Source of the DNA: Bacillota bacterium
GTDB lineage: Bacteria > Bacillota > Clostridia > Christensenellales > Aristaeellaceae
NCBI GenBank assembly: GCA_023415145.1
Contig: JAEZLW010000089.1
Coordinates: 1-6,041, forward strand
Direction of reading: 5' to 3'
DNA length: 6,041 bases
Position numbers and translations under genes: made by a program. The notes beneath the pieces are model-generated. The model did not search any database. It was not told the DNA's origin and was given only the letters and a program-made list of their open reading frames with translations. Numbering within the stretch: the stretch's first letter is position 1; the number at the start of each line of letters is the position of its first letter. Positions 1-4,931 of this stretch are shown piece by piece.

Positions 1-795
1 CATCATGAACTGAGACAAAGCAGCGAGCAGCGGCAGCAGGAAGAAGCCGTTATAGGCAACAAAAATGGAAAGCTGGACAATGAACAGGTTGATGTTTTGC
101 CAGCCGGGCACCTTCTCCGTTTTTTCGGCATACAGGGGCACGGATGTCTTTAAAGTGCTGACCATCTTGTTCACGGCAGCCGTCGTGGTATCCTTGGTGG
201 AGAAATCGTAGTTGATTCTTTGCTCCTCGCCAAGTGACTGGTTAAACGTATCCAGAGCAGCTCTTTGCGTCTCATCCAACTGATTATAAGCCGCTTGCCA
301 GTTTTCGGGTGCCACCTGCTTGATGCTGTTCTCATCCGGCACAAGAGGCGCAAAGGGGCTGTCAGGCATCCAGATATTTTTTACCCAAAGCCAGCCCTGG
401 TACTGAGGCTCATTACCGGACAGGTAAGTAAACACATGACCGGCGATCTGCTCATGCGCCAGAATGTTCATAGCGCCGAACATACCAAAAAGGATGGGCA
501 GGGAAAGCAGCATGGGCAAGCATCCGGAAAGGGGGCTCACATGCTCCTTTTTGTAAAGCTCCATCGTTTTTTGATTAAGCTTTTCCTTATCGTTTTTGTA
601 TTTTTTCTGAAGCGCAGCGATTTGGGGCTGAAGCTTCTGCGTATTTCGCATGCTCTTGCGGCTTTTGGCATCCAGCGGCATCAAAAGCACGCGGATCAGC
701 AGTGTAAAAAGCACAATGGACCAGCCGTAATTGCCGACAACGGAATATATGCCAAGCAATATCGCCTTCAAAGGTTCGTTCAGGAATGGAAACAT
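1..795 (-). CDS. yidC: Membrane protein insertase YidC/Oxa1 family, 3' part beyond window edge
   Basis: Inserts and folds membrane proteins in the cytoplasmic membrane, alone or with SecYEG. The first 265 residues are visible and the frame runs open off the left edge, so the C-terminal membrane segments are missing. Seen: an N-terminal membrane segment (about 20-41) with the family's conserved arginine (R35 in LFTLLIRVLLMPL); a charged cytoplasmic hairpin (about 43-87, rich in K, Q and E); a second membrane segment after the conserved GCLPMLLSLPI motif (91-101); a long polar stretch (about 115-232); and a third membrane segment (about 236-262). There is no signal peptide or lipobox cysteine, unlike Bacillus SpoIIIJ but as in many Clostridia. 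The start is ATG at 795, preceded by an AGGAGGG site (806-812). It is the last visible gene of the rpmH operon and begins 5 bp after the yidD stop. Identification is firm from the motifs and gene order. Confidence 0.95.
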   Translation of the reverse strand, partial: MFPFLNEPLKAILLGIYSVVGNYGWSIVLFTLLIRVLLMPLDAKSRKSMRNTQKLQPQIAALQKKYKNDKEKLNQKTMELYKKEHVSPLSGCLPMLLSLPILFGMFGAMNILAHEQIAGHVFTYLSGNEPQYQGWLWVKNIWMPDSPFAPLVPDENSIKQVAPENWQAAYNQLDETQRAALDTFNQSLGEEQRINYDFSTKDTTTAAVNKMVSTLKTSVPLYAEKTEKVPGWQNINLFIVQLSIFVAYNGFFLLPLLAALSQFMM

Positions 796-800
796 GTGGG

Positions 801-1040
801 TTATTCCCTCCTAATAGTTGCGTTCGTGTCCTCCGGCACAGGATCATACCCACCTTTGTGAAAGGGATTACACCTCATAATCCGCTTAAACGCCATCCAC
901 CCGCCGCGAAGCGCTCCGTAGCGATCAATGGCTGTCATGGCATATTGGGAGCAAGTGGGTTGATAACGGCATGCATCGGGCAAATGCGGGCTGATATTCC
1001 GTTTATAAAAACGGATCATGGTAAGCATCAGGTGTTTCAT
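801..1040 (-). CDS. yidD: Membrane protein insertion efficiency factor YidD
   Basis: Small protein (79 residues, usual for the family) that sits on the inner face of the membrane through an amphipathic N-terminus and assists YidC-dependent insertion. Seen: the family signature CRYQPTCSQYA (residues about 24-34) with its paired cysteines, and RIMRCNPFHKGGYDPVP (about 53-69), which carries the third conserved cysteine and the HKGGxDPVP end. The N-terminus (MKHLMLTMIRFYKRNISP) fits the usual helix ending in ISP, so the first ATG is kept. Its start overlaps the rnpA stop in an ATGA arrangement (1037-1040), which suggests translational coupling. A GAAGGGA site lies about 10 nt upstream, inside rnpA. 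The ribosome-binding site of yidC lies between its last codons and just upstream of its stop. Confidence 0.96.
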   Translation of the reverse strand: MKHLMLTMIRFYKRNISPHLPDACRYQPTCSQYAMTAIDRYGALRGGWMAFKRIMRCNPFHKGGYDPVPEDTNATIRRE

Positions 1041-1381
1041 TTGGGCGCGTTCCCTTCCCGAAGCAGGTTCTGCTTTTTCAAAAGGTAAGCCATCCCTTTT
1101 GCCAGCTCCTGAAACGATGTCTGCGCAATCCCCTGCCTGGCTACCACTACATACCAGCCAGGCTTAACCTTCTGCAAATATGGTCGGAAGCATTCCCGCA
1201 AACGCCTTTTCACACGGTTTCGAACCACTGCGTTGCCGATCTTCCTGCTAATCGAAAAGCCAACCTTCAGCCCGGCTCCCCTCGCATGCAACAGCACGAT
1301 GTCTTTGCAGGCCGAGCTCTTTCCACGCCGGTATACGTACTGGAACTGTTTGTTTTTCTGTAGGCGGTATGTACGCTGCAT
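1037..1381 (-). CDS. rnpA: Ribonuclease P protein component
   Basis: Basic protein subunit of RNase P. It binds the catalytic RNA (rnpB, not in this window) and helps it recognise the 5' leader of pre-tRNA. The length of 114 residues is typical. Seen: the N-terminal LQKNKQFQYVYRRGKS stretch, where family members carry the aromatic residues of the central cleft; GFSISRKIGNAVVRNRVKRRLRE (about 41-63), which contains the diagnostic RNR signature; and a lysine/arginine-rich composition. The ATG at 1381 is the first possible start: an in-frame TGA lies six codons upstream, and a modest GAAGGG site precedes the ATG by 6 nt. It is the second gene of the operon, 164 bp after rpmH, and overlaps yidD by 4 bp. 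Confidence 0.97.
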   Translation of the reverse strand: MQRTYRLQKNKQFQYVYRRGKSSACKDIVLLHARGAGLKVGFSISRKIGNAVVRNRVKRRLRECFRPYLQKVKPGWYVVVARQGIAQTSFQELAKGMAYLLKKQNLLREGNAPK

Positions 1382-1470
1382 GCAAAACCCTTCGTTTCAG
1401 GCAGGATCAAAGTGCCGCACGGCATGACCGCGCCATTGCCCCTTGTCAAAATGCCCTTTCATACTGGAAA

Positions 1471-1513
1471 AGCCCGTACCCACTGCGCACGGTGGCAAGC
1501 AACGGGGCGGGCT
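1471..1513 (-). other. Possible mRNA stem in the rpmH-rnpA spacer
   Basis: The 164-bp spacer between the rpmH stop and the rnpA start contains complementary arms AGCCCG (1471-1476) and CGGGCT (1508-1513). Pairing continues after a two-base bulge as CCC (1479-1481) with GGG (1505-1507). An alternative inner stem is CCAC (1480-1483) with GTGG (1492-1495). No T-run follows on the minus strand, so it does not look like a terminator. It could be a processing or stability element that sets the rpmH/rnpA ratio, or be chance pairing in a GC-rich stretch. Confidence 0.3.
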
Positions 1514-1545
1514 GAGCCATGCAGACTTTTGTTTCCACCATACGA

Positions 1546-1680
1546 TCAAACAGTCAGAACCTTGCGGCCACGGCGGCGGCGTGCGGCCAGAACGCGGCGC
1601 CCGTTTTTGGTGGACATCCGGGAGCGGAAGCCGTGCACCTTGCTGCGCTGGCGCTTTTTCGGCTGGTAGGTACGGAACAT
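1546..1680 (-). CDS. rpmH: Large ribosomal subunit protein bL34
   Basis: Very small, highly basic protein of the 50S subunit that binds 23S rRNA. The 44-residue product begins MFRTYQPKKRQRSKVHGFR and continues with the family's RMSTKNGRRVLAARRRRGRK core, ending in LTV. Length and sequence match bL34 throughout. The first residues are MFRTYQP, where many family members have MKRTYQP. A GAGGAGT ribosome-binding site (1689-1695) lies 8 nt before the ATG. It is the first gene of the operon, about 80 nt downstream of the predicted transcription start. Confidence 0.98.
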   Translation of the reverse strand: MFRTYQPKKRQRSKVHGFRSRMSTKNGRRVLAARRRRGRKVLTV

Positions 1681-1722
1681 GAGACAACACTCCTCGTTTT
1701 ACAAAAGTCTTGTATCTGTGAC

Positions 1723-1743
1723 GCGCACCGCATTGAGCGGCGC
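1723..1743 (-). other. Small GC-rich hairpin in the rpmH leader
   Basis: Within the roughly 80-nt rpmH leader, GCGC (1723-1726) can pair with GCGC (1740-1743), and CGC (1729-1731) with GCG (1737-1739), leaving a two-base bulge and a 5-nt loop. It has no T-run and leaves the ribosome-binding site free. It may stabilise the 5' end of the message, and its significance is uncertain. Confidence 0.25.
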
Positions 1744-1767
1744 AAAATACCACAAAACAGCTATTCT

Positions 1768-1796
1768 AGTATACTAACCGGGCCTTTGCATGTCAA
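1768..1796 (-). promoter_or_regulatory. Sigma-A promoter of the rpmH-rnpA-yidD-yidC operon
   Basis: Read on the minus strand: a perfect TTGACA -35 (1796-1791), a 17-bp spacer and TATACT as -10 (1773-1768). Transcription should start near 1761 and give a leader of about 80 nt before rpmH. The near-consensus match fits the high expression expected of a ribosomal protein gene. Confidence 0.88.
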
Positions 1797-1877
1797 GAGA
1801 AAGTTTCTGTTTTTCAAGTCTCTATTCTTATGTTTGACAACATTCTCCTTCATGGGCACTTCGGATGCCTGTTTTTC

Positions 1878-1906
1878 TTGACAAGGGAGAATACCCTTGG
1901 CATAAT
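1878..1906 (+). promoter_or_regulatory. Sigma-A promoter of the LacI-family gene
   Basis: Perfect TTGACA (1878-1883), 17-bp spacer and CATAAT (1901-1906, one mismatch to TATAAT). The start would be near 1913, giving a leader of about 55 nt before the ATG at 1968. It is divergent from the rpmH promoter, and the two -35 elements are about 80 bp apart. Confidence 0.82.
1882..1899. promoter_or_regulatory. Inverted repeat within the promoter spacer (operator candidate)
   Basis: CAAGGG (1882-1887) and CCCTTG (1894-1899) form perfect 6-bp arms around AGAATA. The repeat begins in the last bases of the -35 element and ends just before the -10. A protein bound here would block RNA polymerase. Autoregulation by the LacI-family product is possible, but the wide unpaired centre is unlike the compact operators usual for that family, so another dimeric regulator is also possible. 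Confidence 0.45.
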
Positions 1907-1967
1907 GAAGCCATCCATCCATTGTGGAAAAATACGTAAAGATGCAGGAAAGGGGAAGAATGATGCC

Positions 1968-2984
1968 ATGAAGAGCACCATCAAGGACATCGCCAAAAGA
2001 GCTGGCGTCTCCCCTTCCACGGTGAGCCGCGTCATTTCCGGCAGCAATCGGATCAGTGATGAAACGCAAAGCAAAGTGCGCGCCATCATGGAGGAAATGA
2101 ACTACCGGCCAAATCTTCTGGCCCGCTCACTGGTAAACCGCACCTCCAACGCCATCGGTGTATTCTCTGCAATGAGTGCGGAGGAATCCATGAAGCATCC
2201 CTTTTTTGCCGAAGCGCTTCGCGGCATTGGTACAACGGCAGCCCGCCATGGTTTGCACCTACTGCTGGGAACCAGCGCCAGCCAGGAGGAGGATGGGCGC
2301 GTGGTACGGGAAATGATGTACTCCGGCATGATTGAAGGCATGATCCTTCTGTCCACTTTGCGGGACGATCCGGTGGCGGAGCTTATGCACCGCCATAGTT
2401 TTCCCTTTGTGGTCATCGGTCATCCGCGCCTTGGCGAAAACTACCACCGCGTGGACAGTGACAACGAAAAGGCCGGGCGAATGGTGACGGAGTACCTGCT
2501 AAAGCGCGGTCACAAGCGCATTTGCTATCTGGGAGCGGACGATTCCCTTAGCGTCACCGCAAAAAGGCAGGCTGGCTTTGAAGCCGCTCTTTGCGAGGCT
2601 GGAATACCAAAAACCCTGGAAACGTTATTGCCAAGCCCTTTGGCTTCGGGTGAAGATACGCTTCCTGTCTCTCTCATGTCGCGTGAGGGGCCTACGGCGG
2701 TGGTATGTCAGGATGACGCACTGGCCGTATGGCTGATCGGCACACTGCAAAAAGCGGGCCGGCGTGTACCGGAGGATGTATCCATCATCAGCTTTAACAA
2801 TGCGGCGGTTTCCGCCTATACTTCCCCGCCGCTGACGACCGTTGAGGTGCACCCGTTCTTGCTTGGCGAAAAGGCGATGGCGTTGTTGTCCAAACTGCTC
2901 AAGGAGCCGGATGCAAAGCCCCAATGGATAGAAGTGCCGGTGGAACTGATTGAGCGCGGCAGCGTATGCCCGCCGCCCAAGTAA
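1968..2984 (+). CDS. LacI-family transcriptional regulator, MalR-like
   Basis: DNA-binding regulator, probably a dimeric repressor released or tightened by a sugar or related small molecule. The product is 338 residues, standard for the family. Seen: N-terminal helix-turn-helix TIKDIAKRAGVSPSTVSRVIS (residues 4-24); hinge helix NLLARSLV (49-56), whose L55 is the position that usually intercalates in the operator minor groove; then a periplasmic-binding-protein-like ligand domain from about 62 (NAIGVF) to the end. The region SIISFNNAAVSAYTSPPLTTVE and the ending VPVELIERGS resemble MalR-type regulators of Gram-positive bacteria, which suggests a maltose/alpha-glucoside-type ligand; this is inference. 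ATG at 1968 is chosen because it starts the canonical LacI N-terminus and has an AGGGGA site (1951-1956) upstream. Earlier in-frame ATGs (1830, 1905) lie before or within the promoter. No sugar transporter or hydrolase adjoins it, so targets are elsewhere or its neighbours. Confidence 0.93.
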   Translation: MKSTIKDIAKRAGVSPSTVSRVISGSNRISDETQSKVRAIMEEMNYRPNLLARSLVNRTSNAIGVFSAMSAEESMKHPFFAEALRGIGTTAARHGLHLLLGTSASQEEDGRVVREMMYSGMIEGMILLSTLRDDPVAELMHRHSFPFVVIGHPRLGENYHRVDSDNEKAGRMVTEYLLKRGHKRICYLGADDSLSVTAKRQAGFEAALCEAGIPKTLETLLPSPLASGEDTLPVSLMSREGPTAVVCQDDALAVWLIGTLQKAGRRVPEDVSIISFNNAAVSAYTSPPLTTVEVHPFLLGEKAMALLSKLLKEPDAKPQWIEVPVELIERGSVCPPPK

Positions 2985-3146
2985 ATTAACATGGAATGAT
3001 CCAAGGGGAAATATTGATTTCAAGAGGTTAGTGGGTCCGCATGGCAATTTTTCAAAACCGCAAAGAACCCTAAGGGTGGCGTCACAGCGTTATGTCGGCC
3101 GTACGAGCAGCCTCATCATTCGCTTGGAGGTTCTGAGCGCGGATGC

Positions 3147-3177
3147 ATCGCCGCCGGCCGGGTTACCCGACGGCGAT
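3147..3177 (+). other. Strong hairpin in the 3' region of the LacI-family transcript
   Basis: ATCGCCG (3147-3153) pairs with CGGCGAT (3171-3177), and an inner CGGG (3159-3162) pairs with CCCG (3166-3169) around a TTA loop. No T-run follows on either strand, so it is not a standard terminator. It lies in the 213-bp stretch (2985-3197) between the regulator's stop codon and the terminator, which otherwise holds no gene I can support. It may protect the 3' end of the message or be part of a small RNA. Confidence 0.45.
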
Positions 3178-3197
3178 ACATACAATTCAATCTATCG

Positions 3198-3235
3198 GGG
3201 GAAGCCTCTGCCGTTCATCAGGAGGTCCCCTTTTT
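3198..3235 (+). terminator. Intrinsic terminator of the LacI-family transcript
   Basis: GGGGA (3198-3202) pairs with TCCCC (3226-3230) and CCTC (3205-3208) with GAGG (3222-3225), with a two-base bulge and a 13-nt loop, followed directly by TTTTT (3231-3235). The T-run is only on the plus strand, so it serves rightward transcription. It stands 25 bp before the stop codon of the convergent gene and so keeps regulator transcripts from running into it. Confidence 0.75.
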
Positions 3236-3260
3236 CATTCCCTACGTTTTATTGCCTCGT

Positions 3261-4502
3261 TCATTCCTCCATATCAAAAAGGTAAATGTATGCGGAGCCA
3301 TGCTCCTTCGGATAGAAAAACAACATAAAGCGTGTATCGTTGTAAAAGGATACATCCCATTCCGACGCATATGGATTGTAAATGTCATACGCCTTGAGGA
3401 TTTCGCCCGTATTCATGTCGGTAACGGTTACTGTGCTGGCGTCGCTGTACCAAAATTTCATGCCTGTGAGTGCCAGCAGCCTGCCGTCCGGTGAAATATC
3501 GTAGTCGATGCAGGAGCCCATTTCGTTGGCTTCTTCCAGTTTTTCCTGTACCGATTCGGGAAGCGGCGAAGATTGCAAGGTATTAATATCGGTTTTAAGG
3601 GCCGAGCCGTAGAGCGTATTTCCTGCCATACTGCATAAATAGCCGCTTCCCGTAATCCGGTGATCCGTGCGCGTCTTCAGGTCATATATGCCATAGCCCG
3701 CACCCCACTCCCAGCCGTAGACCTTATACACAAAGCGATACTCATCCAAAGGCCTGTACATATAAAAATCACGACATAGCAAAGTAATGTTTTCGTAATA
3801 AGTGTCTTCGTCTACCGGATATGTCACTTCGTCGTACCCAGCTTCGTCCGGCCACGGCACATATTTCAAAAACGTTTCATAACTGGCCCCTACCCAGTCA
3901 TAGGTCATCGGGGGGGCAACGCCCTGGATCAAAAGTTCCATCCTGTAGGTAGCCAAATCCATGGCATAGAGGCTTCTGTCTGGCGCTTCGCGCACAGCCG
4001 TTTTTCCGCCGGGCATGATCATGAAACCACCCGGCACAGTGGTTATGTCCACTACGCCATCCGGCGAAACAGTTGCTTTGACATTGTAGAACGTGATGTC
4101 ATAGTAGTCCGTATCTTCTGGCGTCAGCAATAAATAGAACATGCCGTCCTCAAAGCCCTGCTCAGGCTTGTTCATTGTGAATGGAATTGGCGTGCGGGAA
4201 AGGACCGTATCATCCCGTATGCCTAAAACGATAAGCTCTCCTTCTCCGGCCTTCTGCAGGATGATCACGCAGATATCCCCATTCAGCATCCAGACATAAT
4301 CCACATCAGTCGCGCCGTCACCCAAGGCCACCCGAAGGTCGACCTCCTTCACGCCTTCGGGAATGACGGTGCCAAGTGTTATCTTCGAATCCGCAGAAGC
4401 TTTTTCGGAGCTTACAGATAAGGTTTGCGCATGCACTGGGCTGCTAAACAAGCAAAGGAACAGAGAAAGAACCAACAGCAGAAGAACCAATCGCTTTTTC
4501 AT
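3261..4502 (-). CDS. Secreted protein of unknown function, beta-propeller-like
   Basis: I do not recognise a named family. The 413-residue product has a clear Sec signal peptide: MKKR, a hydrophobic core (about 5-20) and a VHA-Q cleavage site near residue 25. The one cysteine in the core (C18) does not sit in a proper lipobox, so a soluble exported protein is more likely than a lipoprotein. The mature part is acidic, rich in D, E, Y and G, with alternating hydrophobic strands and no transmembrane segment. A DYDISPDGRLLALTG stretch near the C-terminus, a VSPDG earlier on, and phrases such as VTVTDMNTGEILKAYDI resemble blades of TolB/WD40-type propellers; this is inference from pattern only. 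The start at 4502 is set by an AGGAGG site 7 nt upstream and by the signal peptide. An upstream extension of 22 codons would spoil it. It stands alone, divergent from the AraC-family gene. Confidence 0.85.
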   Translation of the reverse strand: MKKRLVLLLLVLSLFLCLFSSPVHAQTLSVSSEKASADSKITLGTVIPEGVKEVDLRVALGDGATDVDYVWMLNGDICVIILQKAGEGELIVLGIRDDTVLSRTPIPFTMNKPEQGFEDGMFYLLLTPEDTDYYDITFYNVKATVSPDGVVDITTVPGGFMIMPGGKTAVREAPDRSLYAMDLATYRMELLIQGVAPPMTYDWVGASYETFLKYVPWPDEAGYDEVTYPVDEDTYYENITLLCRDFYMYRPLDEYRFVYKVYGWEWGAGYGIYDLKTRTDHRITGSGYLCSMAGNTLYGSALKTDINTLQSSPLPESVQEKLEEANEMGSCIDYDISPDGRLLALTGMKFWYSDASTVTVTDMNTGEILKAYDIYNPYASEWDVSFYNDTRFMLFFYPKEHGSAYIYLFDMEE

Positions 4503-4582
4503 CGTGCATCCTCCTCGCTTGCTTTGCCTTATGCATGCTTTTATGTATAAATAGTCGTACAGCAACACATATTCTGCCTATT

Positions 4583-4611
4583 AGTATAGCATATTTGGCA
4601 ACGCTTTTCCA
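4583..4611 (-). promoter_or_regulatory. Promoter of the secreted-protein gene
   Basis: On the minus strand: -10 TATACT (4588-4583) preceded by TG one base upstream, an extended -10, and TGGAAA (4611-4606) as a weak -35 at 17 bp. The start would be near 4576, giving a leader of about 75 nt. The extended -10 can make up for the poor -35. Confidence 0.62.
4596..4611. promoter_or_regulatory. Imperfect palindrome over the -35 element (operator candidate)
   Basis: TGGCAACGCTTTTCCA is symmetric at six of eight base pairs around a central GC. It covers the -35 of the secreted-protein gene. Its size and AACGCTT core look like a LacI-family operator, so the LacI-family gene in this window is a candidate binder. 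It does not match the CcpA cre consensus well. Confidence 0.35.
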
Positions 4612-4746
4612 TTGGTGAAGCGCATACATTATCAAACATCATTACATGGCATGCGTCGAATCGCGTTGCTTTCAACTCCGTTTGGTTTGATTTAACGGTT
4701 ATCCCTTCTTTAAGGCATTAAGCTGAATGTACAAACACATTGCCGA

Positions 4747-4770
4747 TTGTTATTTGTGTTGTTATTCGTG
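4747..4770 (+). repeat. Tandem 12-bp direct repeat over the AraC-gene -35
   Basis: TTGTTATTTGTG (4747-4758) is followed without a gap by TTGTTATTCGTG (4759-4770), identical at 11 of 12 positions. The second unit contains the -35 hexamer. AraC-family proteins commonly bind direct repeats next to or over the -35 region, so this is a candidate autoregulatory site. No third copy is seen on either side. Confidence 0.6.
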
Positions 4771-4787
4771 AGAAATATTGCTATAAT
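4759..4787 (+). promoter_or_regulatory. Promoter upstream of the AraC-family gene
   Basis: TTGTTA (4759-4764) as -35, 17-bp spacer, and a perfect TATAAT (4782-4787) with TG one base upstream, an extended -10. The start would be near 4793, about 140 nt before the AraC-family start codon. The -35 lies in the second unit of a tandem repeat. A terminator-like hairpin follows about 70 nt downstream. Confidence 0.75.
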
Positions 4788-4862
4788 TTACTTGCACAAT
4801 AGTGCTGCGCGGTTGAACCTTGATATTGCTCTGCGATACTGAAACCGCACCTCCCTAGCCAA

Positions 4863-4900
4863 AAAAGGCGCGAAATGCTAGGCATTTCATCGCGCCTTTT
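4863..4900. terminator. Terminator-like hairpin in the AraC-gene leader (possible attenuator)
   Basis: AAAAGGCGCG (4863-4872) pairs with CGCGCCTTTT (4891-4900), and AAATGC (4873-4878) with GCATTT (4882-4887) around a TAG loop, with a CAT bulge on the 3' side. The plus strand has four Ts at the end, and the minus strand has six, so it can work in either direction. It lies between the promoter (4759-4787) and the AraC start codon (4932), so full-length transcription of the regulator must read through it. It may be an attenuator, the end of a short RNA of about 108 nt, or a block against antisense transcription. Confidence 0.7.
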
Positions 4901-4931
4901 GCTATATTGATGCCCAGAGAGGAGGAAGCGT

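Noticed and set aside
265..1088. Plus-strand reading frames of 100-200 codons over the yidC-yidD region
   Set aside because: They run antisense to clearly conserved genes, have no ribosome-binding site of note and give proteins with no recognisable features.
1397..1881. Open frames on both strands over rpmH and its promoter
   Set aside because: They overlap rpmH in other frames. Their length comes from the arginine-rich, GC-rich rpmH codons, and they cross the operon promoter.
1923..1931. Near DnaA box TGTGGAAAA
   Set aside because: A single site with one mismatch, with no cluster or AT-rich unwinding region; expected by chance.
1830..1967. N-terminal extension of the LacI-family protein from in-frame ATGs at 1830 or 1905
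   Set aside because: These starts lie upstream of or within the -10 element, and the canonical LacI N-terminus with its ribosome-binding site begins at 1968.
2950..3328. Plus-strand frames after the LacI-family gene
   Set aside because: They run through the intrinsic terminator at 3198-3235 and into the opposite gene, and no good ribosome-binding site precedes them.
4503..4568. 22-codon upstream extension of the secreted protein
   Set aside because: It would put charged residues before the signal peptide, while the AGGAGG site 7 nt before 4502 fixes the shorter start.
4792..4858. Leader peptide starting at TTG codons in the AraC-gene leader
   Set aside because: No ATG or ribosome-binding site, and the first TTG lies at or before the predicted transcript start.
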